Assembly (NCBI GenBank): GCA_012839325.1
Contig: DUNQ01000052.1
Location: 1 to 35,557, forward strand
Direction of reading: 5' to 3'
DNA length: 35,557 nt
Source: Candidatus Cloacimonadota bacterium
GTDB taxonomy: Bacteria; Cloacimonadota; Cloacimonadia; Cloacimonadales; Cloacimonadaceae
Below the pieces are notes generated by a model. It ran no database searches. It was not told where the DNA came from and saw only the letters and a program-made list of their open reading frames with translations. This document shows positions 21,941-32,200 of the stretch, one piece after another; position 1 is the first letter of the stretch, and every line of letters begins with the position of its first letter. The translations under genes and the position numbers were made by a program.

Positions 21941-22537
21941 ATGAGTAAGAATACCGCTCAAAAATGGCTATATAGCATTGGAATAGGGATAGGTGTGATC
22001 TTTATCACGGCATTCCTTTTTAGCAAGGTGATCTTGCCCGTTATCTTTGGCAGGCCGGATATCATCGAGACTCCCGAGGTGGTGGGCAGAGAGCTTATGA
22101 CCGCAAAACGCTTGCTTCAAGAAGCAAAGCTTCACGTGGTTGTGCGAGATTCTCTATTTAGTGAAAGCGTGAAAGAACACATCATCTTGGAGCAATCTCC
22201 CATACCTGAAACCAAGATCCGCGTGGATGGAACTGTCTATCTCACAGTGAGTAAAGGCAGCCGTCTCGTACCTGTTCCGAATGTGATAGATATGAACTAT
22301 CAAGAGGCGATGATCAGCCTAAGAAATAGCGATCTCAGAAGCTCAATTGTCGATTCCGTGTATAGTAGCAGCGTGGAGCAAGATGCCGTGATCCGCTCAA
22401 ATCCTTATCCAAATAGCAAGGTAGAGCGGAAGACAGTTGTGCGGCTTACTCTCAGTCGCGGCGAAGAGCCTTTGCCCGATAGCCTTGAGGTGGACGAGGA
22501 GTCTTCACAAGGCTGGCGCAGCCTCTTTAACTGGTAG
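21941..22537 (+). CDS. Membrane-anchored PASTA-domain protein
   Basis: A 198-residue protein. One transmembrane helix at about residues 12-36 puts the rest in the periplasm. Two PASTA domains follow: about 43-105 (TPEVVGRELMTAKRLLQEA, ending VYLTVSKGS) and about 108-172 (VPNVIDMNYQEAMISL, ending VVRLTLSRG), then an acidic tail. PASTA domains bind peptidoglycan fragments or other wall parts in Ser/Thr kinases and penicillin-binding proteins. Here no kinase or transpeptidase domain is attached, so it is probably a wall-binding or divisome accessory protein. It sits directly after rsmB. The ribosome site is GAGG, eleven bases upstream. Confidence 0.88.
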   Translation: MSKNTAQKWLYSIGIGIGVIFITAFLFSKVILPVIFGRPDIIETPEVVGRELMTAKRLLQEAKLHVVVRDSLFSESVKEHIILEQSPIPETKIRVDGTVYLTVSKGSRLVPVPNVIDMNYQEAMISLRNSDLRSSIVDSVYSSSVEQDAVIRSNPYPNSKVERKTVVRLTLSRGEEPLPDSLEVDEESSQGWRSLFNW

Positions 22538-22670
22538 CTTATCATAATCTTTGCAGTAAAAGCCCGGCTTTGGTTGTATTACTAAGTGTAAGACCCTTTT
22601 TAGAATAAATATTATCTAAGAGCGGACATAAAGTTCGTTAATATAAATTATCAATAGATTGGGAGATGAA

Positions 22671-23465
22671 ATGAAAAGATATGCCATTATCCTGTTGATT
22701 CTCATGGTAAGCATAGGCGCTTTTGCCCAGAAACAAGCATTGGTCATCGGCAATAGCGGCTACGGCAAGAATGAGCTTTCAACCTCGTTAAATGATGCAC
22801 AAATAGCGGCTGATGCCTTTGATGTCATGGACTATGATGTGACTCTTCACAAAGACCTCGGCTATGATGAGATGCTTGAAGCGATCAATAGCTTCAAAAA
22901 AGGACTCACGCCTCAAGACGTTGCTGTTTTCTATTACGCCGGATACACCAAGCAGGTGGCGGGAAAGAACTACCTTATTCCCTTCAGCACCACGAAAGCC
23001 AAAGATCTCAGTGATCATCTCATCAGCGTAGATGTGATCCTCGAAGCGCTCACCCGCGCGGACTATTCCTTTATGTTCCTCGAAAGCAGGCAGTTGCCCA
23101 AGTTTTTCCTCACATCGCTTTGTGATGCCGATAGCGGGCTTGCAAAGATCCAAAAGCTGGGAGACAATCAAGGCTTTGCCATGGCGCAACAACCAAGTAA
23201 AAACCTCGTATCACAGGGAGTTCGCTACAGCATATTCACCCACTCTTTGCTGAAGTTCATGGGCAGCGATATGTATGACTTCTTTGACCTTATGGAACTG
23301 GTGCAAAAAGAAGTAAAAGACCACAGTAAAGGCAAACAGATACCATACTATCAAGGCACACTCAGAGCGCCTTTCACTTTCTGGGAGCCTATCCAAAACT
23401 TGAAATATCGCTTCCATATGCCGCTCTATCGCGGACTCGATGGCGGAGGAAGCTACAACTTTTAA
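22671..23465 (+). CDS. Secreted caspase-fold protein lacking both catalytic residues
   Basis: A 264-residue protein starting at ATG 22671 after GGGAG. Residues 1-20 are a signal peptide (MKRYAIILLILMVSIGAFAQ). The caspase-like (peptidase C14) fold is clear: KQALVIGNSGYG, LNDAQIAADAF, then VAVFYYAGYTKQVAGKNYLIP. Active members have FYYAGHG there; here the His position is Tyr92. The second catalytic segment, normally LDACR, reads MFLESR, with Ser139 at the Cys position. Both residues of the dyad are therefore gone while the rest of the fold is intact, indicating a pseudo-protease with a binding or structural role outside the inner membrane. It lies 133 bases after the PASTA gene and ends at a strong terminator. 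Confidence 0.85.
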   Translation: MKRYAIILLILMVSIGAFAQKQALVIGNSGYGKNELSTSLNDAQIAADAFDVMDYDVTLHKDLGYDEMLEAINSFKKGLTPQDVAVFYYAGYTKQVAGKNYLIPFSTTKAKDLSDHLISVDVILEALTRADYSFMFLESRQLPKFFLTSLCDADSGLAKIQKLGDNQGFAMAQQPSKNLVSQGVRYSIFTHSLLKFMGSDMYDFFDLMELVQKEVKDHSKGKQIPYYQGTLRAPFTFWEPIQNLKYRFHMPLYRGLDGGGSYNF

Positions 23466-23488
23466 CCCATAACTTATAAAACATATTT

Positions 23489-23515
23489 AAGCCGGTTAGT
23501 TCCGGCTTTTTTTTT
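23489..23515 (+). terminator. Intrinsic terminator after the pseudo-caspase gene
   Basis: AAGCCGG (23489-23495) and CCGGCTT (23502-23508) form a perfect seven-base-pair stem around TTAGTT, followed by a nine-T run (23507-23515). This is the clearest terminator in the window and closes the fusA-like to pseudo-caspase gene block. Confidence 0.9.
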
Positions 23516-23785
23516 ATTACTTCTATTAAAAGCACGCTGCCTAATGCTTGATATCACGCTTTAACAAAAGCCAAGAACAGTGGGCATATCATACAAAAAG
23601 CACCCTCATTTTAGCAAAAGCACAAAACCTATACCCATGAAAACACTGCATTTCAGAGACTACTCAATGCCGTGTAATATAACGAGTTAGCCCTAATTTT
23701 GTGTTTTTTTACTTGACAGAAGCAGCGCACTTTAGCAATGTCGCACCTTTATACTTAGGCGCGTCCTAAGAAGGAAATATTAATT
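23516..23785. other. Noncoding gap upstream of the rlpA-like gene
   Basis: AT-rich and without a convincing ORF. The word AAAAGCAC occurs three times (near 23527, 23595 and 23615) without a regular period. TTGACA at 23714-23719 and TATACT at 23750-23755 are each good elements but 30 bases apart, so they do not form one standard promoter; a promoter for the rlpA-like gene must lie in this area. Confidence 0.4.
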
Positions 23786-24283
23786 ATGAGTAATGTAAAG
23801 AAAAAAGTATTAGTACTGTTTCTGGGAATTCAGGTTCTTTTTATTGGACCTATCATCGCAGACTCGGTAGTAGGAATAGGTAGCGACGAGATCAGTCAGA
23901 ACCAAACTGCCCTGGTCATCGATTCGCTGCACACACAGGAACCTCCCAGTATAGAGTCCGAGACCATGGTGGCTTCCTATTATGCACACAGGTTCCATGG
24001 CCGAAAAACCGCTAACGGCGAGATTTTCGATATGAATGCAATGACTTGCGCACACAAAACCCTCCCCTTTAATACCAAACTCCTTGTTATAAATCCCCAA
24101 AACGGCAAGACTGTTGAGTTGCGCGTAAACGATAGAGGTCCCTTCATCAGGGGAAGAGACATTGACCTCTCTTATGCAGCAGCAAAAGAAATTGAGATGA
24201 TCCGAGCAGGCGTCATCAAAGTTGAAGTGATGGTCATACACCCGGAAAATGAAGCTCTTGCTAGCAAGCTTGTAGCAAACTAA
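23786..24283 (+). CDS. RlpA-like septal lipoprotein-family protein (DPBB domain)
   Basis: A 165-residue protein preceded by AAGGAA. Residues 1-25 are a signal peptide or anchor ([18 protein letters not shown]); there is no lipobox Cys. Residues about 62-155 are the RlpA double-psi beta-barrel: [37 protein letters not shown] and VRVNDRGPF-type [20 protein letters not shown] with the conserved Asp residues. RlpA proteins cleave naked glycan strands at the septum or act as wall-binding factors. The C-terminal SPOR domain of E. coli RlpA is absent, as in many short members. It has its own upstream gap and is followed by psuG after 49 bases. Confidence 0.9.
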   Translation: MSNVKKKVLVLFLGIQVLFIGPIIADSVVGIGSDEISQNQTALVIDSLHTQEPPSIESETMVASYYAHRFHGRKTANGEIFDMNAMTCAHKTLPFNTKLLVINPQNGKTVELRVNDRGPFIRGRDIDLSYAAAKEIEMIRAGVIKVEVMVIHPENEALASKLVAN

Positions 24284-24332
24284 CCCTCTCCTATCTTCAA
24301 TCCCAAATAAAATCATCAGGTATATGTGAAAT

Positions 24333-25253
24333 ATGTCTATATTGCCCATTGTGTTCAGTGAGGAAGTCAGATCCGCACTCAATGAAGGCCGAGCCATACT
24401 CGCTCTCGAATCCACCGTTATCAGCCACGGCTTACCATATCCGCTTTCTATTGAGGTTCTAAATGAATTAGAGAGCGTTACGCGCGCGAATGGCGTGGTG
24501 CCTGCCACAATCTGCCTTTTAGATGGCAAATGTCTCGTAGGCATGCAAGAGCGCGATAAGGAGAGATTCATAGACAAGATGCAAGATGAAGGACTTAGCA
24601 AGATTGCCCTCAGAGATATCCCCATGGCTATCTCGCAAAAGAAAAGCGGGGGCACAACGGTCTCGGCAACGATGTTGTTGGCTCACAAAGCCGGGATAAA
24701 AGTCTTCGCGACGGGCGGCATAGGCGGAGTTCATCGCAATTGGCAAGACAGCAAAGACATCTCCATGGATATCAAAGCATTGGAAGATATTCCCGTCATT
24801 GTCGTATGTGCGGGAGCGAAAGCCATACTGGATATCCCGGCAACCCTTGAAACCTTGGAGAGCAAATCAATCCCCGTATATGGCTGGCAAACCGATGAGT
24901 TCCCATCTTTCTATAGCCGTGAAAGCGGTCTTAAAGTAGAAAGAATAGACGATCTTGACAGCCTCGCACAAAGCTTCATCCTGCAAACAGCCATAACCGA
25001 GCTCAGAAGAGGCATGCTGCTTGCAAATCCAATCCCCAAAGAGAGCGAAATCCCTTTCGAGCGCATACAATTGCTCATAGAAGACGCCCTCAAAAGCGCA
25101 AAGGGTATATCCGGCAAAGAGCTCACTCCATTCCTTTTGGATGCCTTAGCCCATATCAGTGATGGTGAGAGCGTTCAAGCAAACATTGCACTACTAAAAA
25201 ACAACGTTCATTTAGGCTCTTTACTCGCCCGGAAACTCAGCCAGCTGAGTTGA
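24333..25253 (+). CDS. psuG: Pseudouridine-5'-phosphate glycosidase
   Basis: A 306-residue enzyme that splits pseudouridine 5'-phosphate into uracil and ribose 5-phosphate (the reaction is reversible), so that modified nucleotides from RNA turnover can be reused. Family signatures: LESTVISHGLPYP near residue 26, SGGTTVSATMLLAHKAGIKVFATGGIGGVHR near 108-138, VVCAGAKAILDIPATLE and DEFPSFYSRESG. Length is normal. The partner kinase gene psuK is not adjacent. The ribosome site is weak (AGG about 12 bases upstream). It lies between rlpA-like and coaX with no functional link evident. Confidence 0.95.
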   Translation: MSILPIVFSEEVRSALNEGRAILALESTVISHGLPYPLSIEVLNELESVTRANGVVPATICLLDGKCLVGMQERDKERFIDKMQDEGLSKIALRDIPMAISQKKSGGTTVSATMLLAHKAGIKVFATGGIGGVHRNWQDSKDISMDIKALEDIPVIVVCAGAKAILDIPATLETLESKSIPVYGWQTDEFPSFYSRESGLKVERIDDLDSLAQSFILQTAITELRRGMLLANPIPKESEIPFERIQLLIEDALKSAKGISGKELTPFLLDALAHISDGESVQANIALLKNNVHLGSLLARKLSQLS

Positions 25254-25311
25254 TATATATCCACATTCTAAGCCATTCGGCATTTTCAAGCTCAAAAAGC
25301 AGATAAAAGCG

Positions 25312-25341
25312 TTGACATTAAACGAGCGCTTGGCATATTAG
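25312..25341 (+). promoter_or_regulatory. Candidate promoter of the coaX-sprA operon
   Basis: TTGACA (25312-25317) and TATTAG (25336-25341) are 18 bases apart, about 60 bases upstream of the coaX start. The -35 is perfect; the -10 matches four of six. Confidence 0.42.
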
Positions 25342-25406
25342 CTCTTGGCTGTAATATTGCTTTTTTGTTTTTGTTTTTACCCAAAAATAACTCAGAGCAG
25401 AGGAGT

Positions 25407-26207
25407 ATGTTCAAAAATAGTGAAAACATCTATTCCATGATTGTGGATATAGGAAATACGGACATCGTTTGCGCATTGTTTGAGGAAGAGAATATCATCT
25501 TGAAACATCGCCTTAAAACCGACCTTACGATGGATATAAGCACATATCACAGCCTGATTCTAAGAGGGTTGGCAGACTATGACTTGCCACAGATTCGACA
25601 TATCGGGCTGGGCAGCGTTGTGCCCGAAATCACCTTGCTCATGAGAGACATGTTTGCACAATATTACAATGCAGAAGTATATGAAATCGACGGACTTTCC
25701 GAGCTTTCACTAAGCTATGAAATAGAAAGCCGCAAAGCTGCCGGGGCAGACCTCGTTGCAAATGCATTAGCCGCCAATAAGATATATCAAATGAACTGCA
25801 TCGTGGTAGATATGGGAACATCCACAACTTTCCAGCTTGTCTCCAAAGACGCTGTATATAAAGGCTTGATCATCGCTCCGGGACTAAGAAGCTCAGGCGA
25901 CACACTGATCCAAAAAGCCGCAAGATTACAGGATATTGAACTGACAAACCCCACAAAGCTCTTGGGCTTAAACACCAAAGAATCCATGCTGAGCGGCATT
26001 GTCGGCAGCCATATCCGCATGATCGAAAGCACGGTCTGGGAGATCTGCAAAGAATACCACGAGATGGCTCCCTTCAAAGTGATAATAACCGGCGGACTTG
26101 CCGCACTCATTGAACCCCTGATCCCTCACGGCTATGCTTACGAACCCGATCTCACCCTGAAAGGCTTAAACTACGCCCTCGCGGAACTTATAGAAAGAGG
26201 ACAATGA
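25407..26207 (+). CDS. coaX: Type III pantothenate kinase
   Basis: About 266 residues. It phosphorylates pantothenate in the first step of coenzyme A synthesis. The N-terminal DIGNT phosphate loop is followed by the GADLVANALAA segment, where most CoaX proteins have GADR; the Arg is Leu here. VDMGTSTTFQLV and IIAPGL follow; the usual GG before I-PG is KG. The ITGGLA motif is intact. The start is uncertain: ATG 25407 has GAGGAG almost touching it, while ATG 25438 would give the typical short N-terminus but lacks a ribosome site. The stop overlaps sprA as ATGA. It belongs to the CoaX family; the substitutions could affect activity. Confidence 0.85.
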   Translation: MFKNSENIYSMIVDIGNTDIVCALFEEENIILKHRLKTDLTMDISTYHSLILRGLADYDLPQIRHIGLGSVVPEITLLMRDMFAQYYNAEVYEIDGLSELSLSYEIESRKAAGADLVANALAANKIYQMNCIVVDMGTSTTFQLVSKDAVYKGLIIAPGLRSSGDTLIQKAARLQDIELTNPTKLLGLNTKESMLSGIVGSHIRMIESTVWEICKEYHEMAPFKVIITGGLAALIEPLIPHGYAYEPDLTLKGLNYALAELIERGQ

Positions 26208-29200
26208 TGAACCTCCGTCGCCTTCTGATTTTGATCATCTTCTTGCCCGGCTTACTGGCAGGCAATGTTTTTGCGCCCAAGATCGATCTCGAAGGCTATG
26301 CACCCATGATAAACAACAGGCTTGACGTTTATAAATTAGACGGAGGGCTAAACATATACAGACAAAAGCCATACCTGATAAACAATCTTGAAATAAAGCG
26401 CAAAGAAGAGCCGGATTTTGAAAAGCAGGTCGTAATGATCTACACTCAAATAGATGGTCAAGACCTCCATCCGCCCTTCCCGATCAGCTTCGACAGCTAC
26501 ATCGCAGGTATGCAGGATCACGTTTTCCGCAAAGCATTTATCAAACACATCAAGGAATACACCAAGACGGCACAAGTGACCAGTAGCGGATTGATTGGCG
26601 AGTTTGTTTTGGAACTACCCGCCGCAGCACTTCCGCGCTCCGTGCAAAAGGTCTTGGGAAGCAGTGCCGGACGCCTCAATCTTGACGGCACGCAGAAGGT
26701 AAACCTGCAAGTCAGCTCCATCAAACGCAAGAAGGTTCCCATCTACGAAACCAGCAACAAGAGCACTTTCGATATCAAGATGGAACAAGAGACAAACCTG
26801 CATCTCAGCGGCACGATCGGCGAAAAGATAGAGGTTAATCTCAAATACAATTCCAAGATGGACGAAGAGCTTTTCGACCCCAACAACGTTAATATCAAAT
26901 ACACCGGCGATGAGGACGAGATTGTCCAGCTCATCGAAGCCGGTAATATCTCGCTTTCGCTTTCAGGAAGCCGATACATCAGCTATTCCACAAGCTCCCA
27001 AGGACTTTTCGGCATCACCAGCAAGTTCAAATATGGCGATCTCGATCTCACCGTGATTGCATCCAAGGAAGAAGGTCAGAAAAACACCATGAGCTATGTA
27101 GGTCAGGCTCAGGCAGATAGCGTTACATTCCGCAGTAAAGACTATGCCGCACGTACCATGTATTATCTATCCGATCCTTACGAACTTTTCGATATCTACA
27201 GCGCGCAGGATATAGGGGTTCTGCCGCAGGGATGGATAAATAATGCGATAAAGACAGACGGCTCCGGTGCGTGGATGATCAGGAACCCCAATTTGCTGCC
27301 CAAAAACGGCACGGTAAGACTCTTTATAGACGATGCAAACGCCACCAACAACACCTTCTCAGCGCCCGGCGACACAATCTTCATCAGCGCTTACGAGCAT
27401 TACGTCCCATACTACGACGAACTCATTGAAGGAACGAACTTTATCACCGACTACGACACGGGTATGATCACGGTGCTCGAGCCCATAAATAGGCGCACAA
27501 CCCTGGCTGTGAGCTATGAAAGACGCGATGGCACCTTGGTGCGCTCAAAGAGATTTGACCCCAGCATAGACGAATCCGAGAGCGATATCATTTATCCCTT
27601 CGTGATCCGCCGCCGCAACCAAGAATATGACCCCAATGATGAAGACAACGTCTGGCACTATCAGATGCGAAACGTTTACAGCATGAACAGAACCAACGTC
27701 AAAAACGAAGGATTCAGCCTTGATGTTTACACATTGGACGAAGCCAACGCCCGAAACCACAACCTGCCCGATAGCCTCAGCACAGGCCAATTCAGAACAT
27801 ACATGGACTATCTCAGGCTGGATAGCACCGGCGACGGCATCATAGACGGCAACGACGCCACGATCAACCTCACCGCCGGCTTGGTGATCCTGCCCTTCAT
27901 CGAACCTTTCAGACCCCTCGGCGAAGACATACTCTATGAAGAAGAAAACGAAAGCATAAACTTCTTAGATACAAAGTTTTACCTCACCATCAAAGGCAAG
28001 ATTGGGCGCGAAGCGATTGACCTCTCGCAGGCAGGAATATTAAAAGGTAGTGTGAGAGTCAAAGTAAACGGAATAGAACAAAAAGAGAACGCGGACTATT
28101 TGGTAGACTACGACTTCGGGCGCATCACCTTCCTCTCTGCCGCCGGCAAAGACCCCGATGCAAGAATTGAGATAGATTATGAATCGCGCTCCATGTTCGA
28201 CGTGGCAAGCAAGACCCTTGCCGGAGTGCGCGCAGATTGGCAGCTTACGGACTATGCAAAGCTCGGCGGAACAATGATCTATAGGTCCGAAGCCGTTGCT
28301 GATAAGCGTCCTCGCATAGGCAATGAAAACATCGAAATGTGGATGGCAAACGTTGATGGCAAGATTGGCTTCAAGCCCGCATTCATCACGCGCTGGATAG
28401 ACGCCCTGCCGCTGATTTCCACCAATGCCGAAAGCGAAATCAATCTCACAGGCGAGATCGCTTACACCATTCCAAATATCTACGGCGACTCAGAAACCAA
28501 GAAAAAGATCTCATATATAGACGACATGGAATCCATCATAGATTCCTATCCCTTAGGCATTGCTTTCAACGGCTGGGTGAGAGGCAGCAAGCCCTTTGGC
28601 ACCAATCTTGCCAAAGGACGCTCAAACTGGTATAACCCCAAAAACATTCTAAGAGAACAGATTGAAGACCCCGCAACTCTCACCGATAGAGAGAGACGAG
28701 AAACCGCCAGCGTGCTCGCAATAAGACATTGGCCAAACACTCTTTACATGCCCGGCAGTGGAGTGCAAAGCTGGAGCGGCATCATGAAATATCTCGGAAA
28801 CCAGCTGGATTTCTCTGAAAAGAAATATATCGAACTGATGGTAAAGCTGGATAAATCCGAACAAAGCCCGCCTCCGAACGTGATCCTGACGGTTGACTTG
28901 GGCGATATCAACGAAGACTTTTACACCGAATATGGCGGACTGAATCGCCTCAATACGGAAGACGCCAATATGGACGGCGTGCTCACCTTTGACGAGGATA
29001 TCGGACTGGACGGAATCAAGCACGGCGATCCCGGGCACGATCCCTACGACTTGGCGCACGCAAATATTGACAGCTTAGGTGATTACCCCGGCATAAACGG
29101 AACGGAAGGCAACGGAGTTTTGGATACCGAAGACCTCAACGGCAACGGAGTCTTAGACCAGCTCGATCGCTATTTTAGCTACAGCATCTCACTCGCCGAC

Positions 29201-32200
29201 ACCTTGGGGCAAAACCACGACGGCTGGGTGCTATATAGAATCCCTTTGAACGACCCCGAACATTATACGATTGTAAACAACTCCAGTTCAGGCATTCAGC
29301 CCACTTTAAAGAAGATTTCCTACGCCCGAATTTGGCTACAGAGCGATTCCCCGGCGCGCGTATATATCGCCGATGCGCAGGTTGTGGGCAATAAATGGCA
29401 AGACTTCCACGTTCGCGACGAGCATGGCAACATCCTAAGTGAAGCCGAACTCGATGCATACAATACCAGCTATATGTCAGGGATTGTGAGCAATCAGAAA
29501 AACTCCCACCACTATACCTCGCCCCCCGGAACGGTGTATATAGAAAGCAAGAGAGAGTCCTTAGAATCCGCGCTCAGCTTGGATATAAACAATCTCCAGT
29601 CAAACAATCAAGTCCTCTTGCGCCAAAGAATGATGGACGCGAACAACCTCTTGGCTTATGAGAGCATCAAATATTGGGTATATCCCGAGGTTGTAGAAAC
29701 TTCCATGCTTGATGAACTGGACGTGTTCTTCCGCATCGGCGCAGACTCGCTAAACTATTATCAGATCACGAAAAGAGTTCCCGTAAATCGCTATCAAGGC
29801 AAGATGGACGCCCAGAAGTGGCTTGAGCTGGAATTTGATTTGCAAAAGATATCGGGGCTCAAAGAGAAAAATCCCGGCGCTCCTTCAGACACATTGGTGG
29901 TGGGCAATACAACCTATTTCTACAGAGGAAGACCCACGCTCACAGCGATCCGTGAGCTTTATTTCGGCGTGATGAATCCCATTACCGATACGCAGAACAG
30001 TCCTCTAACGGGCACCTTGTTCTACAACGATCTCAGGGTGACCAATCCCTATCAGGCAATCGGGGTTGCGCAGAGGGTTTCGCTGAATAGCAAGTTCGCC
30101 GATCTCAGCTTTTTGGACATAGATTATGAATCCAAAAGCGAGAACTTCAATCCGCAGATCCAAAGAGGGCGAACGAATACTTACACCCAGACCCGCAGCT
30201 TTAATATTCTCAATAAATACTTCCTCAATAGGTTTTTCCCGAGGTCTTGGGGACTTGATCTTCCGCTCACTCTCAGGCGTAGCCACACCACCGGACAGCC
30301 CAGATACAGGGCAAATTCCGACCTCATGGTGAGCAACATAGAAGACGCTGAGGTTAGGGATAGAGAACGCACCGAAACCCTGTCATATTACGCCGAGTTC
30401 GGCTATAGCATGCGCACCGTTCCCAAGAGCAAGATTTTGGAATACACGCTTGGCAAGCTCACCCTTTCCGGCAATGCCGAACAGCGCTATTCCCGCACTG
30501 CAACCACGATTGACACCACCACCACGTGGCGCGGAACCATGAGCTACAATCTCAATTTGCCCTCAGATAAGACCAGCTTCAGATTAGGAAGAAACTATAG
30601 AATCGGCTATTTCCCCAATGTTTTCACGAATAGTTTTACACTCAACAATACCGATCCCAATAGCCACGTTTGGGAGCTAAGAGACGGCGAATATGGTTGG
30701 TATCCTCGCGCATATAGCAATGCCAGCTATCTTTTTACCAGCGACAACAATATCACTTGGCCTCTCACCAGCGATATCAATGCCAGCGCGAGATTTAACA
30801 CCAAGCGAGACCTTCTGCAAAAACGCTATTATGGCGGCTATAACTTGGGCAGACAAACCGAATATGTCCAAGACCTGCAGCTCAATTACAATCCCGCATA
30901 TTTCCCGCGATTCTTCAATCTCAGCGCCAATCTCAGCGCGCGCTATACCGATATGGTGCGAAAATATATGGAAAATCTTCCCGAAGGCGGGCAGGCTGAG
31001 ATTTACCAAAGCGATGGCAACACCAGTCGCGGCATACGCACAAACGTTTCCATCATGAACTCCTCTTTGCTTACACAGCTGGCAACTAAGATGAAATCCC
31101 GCTATGTGGGCAGGGATCCCAAGGATGATTACGACGATAAAACCGACTTCATGAGTGATGAAGAACGCAAGATCTATGAAACCGAGATGCTCAGACAGGA
31201 TGAAGAAGAGCGTAGAAAACAAGCTGATCTCTTGGAACGCGACAAAGAAGAAAGGCGAAAACAAGAGGAAGAGGACAGGCGCAAACAGCAAGAAGTAGAT
31301 AAAGAAGAGCGTGATAAATATGAAGCTCTCTCGGATGAGGAAAAAGAGAAGTTTAAAGAAGCCGGCATAATGTTCGACGACAAAGACGATGAATATCATG
31401 AAAAGACTGACCCGGACAAGGATGAAGAGCATGTTGGTGATGATGAAGAGCCCGAAAAGGACGAGGAAGAAGGCAAGAAAAAGAAGCCCAAATCCAAGCC
31501 TAAGGGGCCTCAATATCCCTTGCACGTGAACCTGATAGACTATGCAAGCAAGGTGAAAAACATTAACTTTGCCTATCAAAACGCATATTCCATGACATAT
31601 TCGCGCAAAGAAGACCTGCCGGACTTCGGCTTCCAGGTTGGTATCCCGCACACCATGCCCAGGGATTATATGGACTCAATCGGAAACGACAATACCATGA
31701 CGCTGGGCTCCGGGCTGTTCCTCGGGCGCAATTTCGATAGCACGATGAACTTCGCTCACAGCTTCAATACCAGGCGTTCCTCAGCAAGTCAGCAGAACGT
31801 TCAGACCACCTTCCCGGATGTGACGCTTTCCTTCATGAATTGGGAGCCCTGGATTAAGATGGATAAATACTTGAGGGGCGGAAGGTTGAACACAGGTTTC
31901 CAATATACCACGCGCGCCAGCGGTAACGTGAATTGGGATAAACCCAAGCAAGAATCCGTCACCATGGCGATGTCGCCGCTTTTGGGCTTTAGCGGAAATT
32001 TCTTTAACAAACTGAATACGAATCTCAGCATGGGACTTTCTCGCACAAATCAGACCACGGATATGGATAGCTATGAGATCCTTAAAACCTCTGATTCCAT
32101 TACTTTAAGTAGCAATATGGCATATAGCATGACCGCCGGCAAGGGCTTCACGATTCCCTTCACGCAGAGGAAAATCCATATCAGCAATCAGCTTTCATCC

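Noticed and set aside
22586-22600. Hairpin around AAAGCCCGGCTTT (near 22559-22571) as a terminator after the PASTA gene
   Set aside because: The loop would be too tight for the full stem and no T-run follows.
30677-31651. A 324-codon leftward hydrophobic frame inside sprA
   Set aside because: It is antisense to sprA; the apparent membrane protein arises from complementing the Glu/Lys-rich tract.
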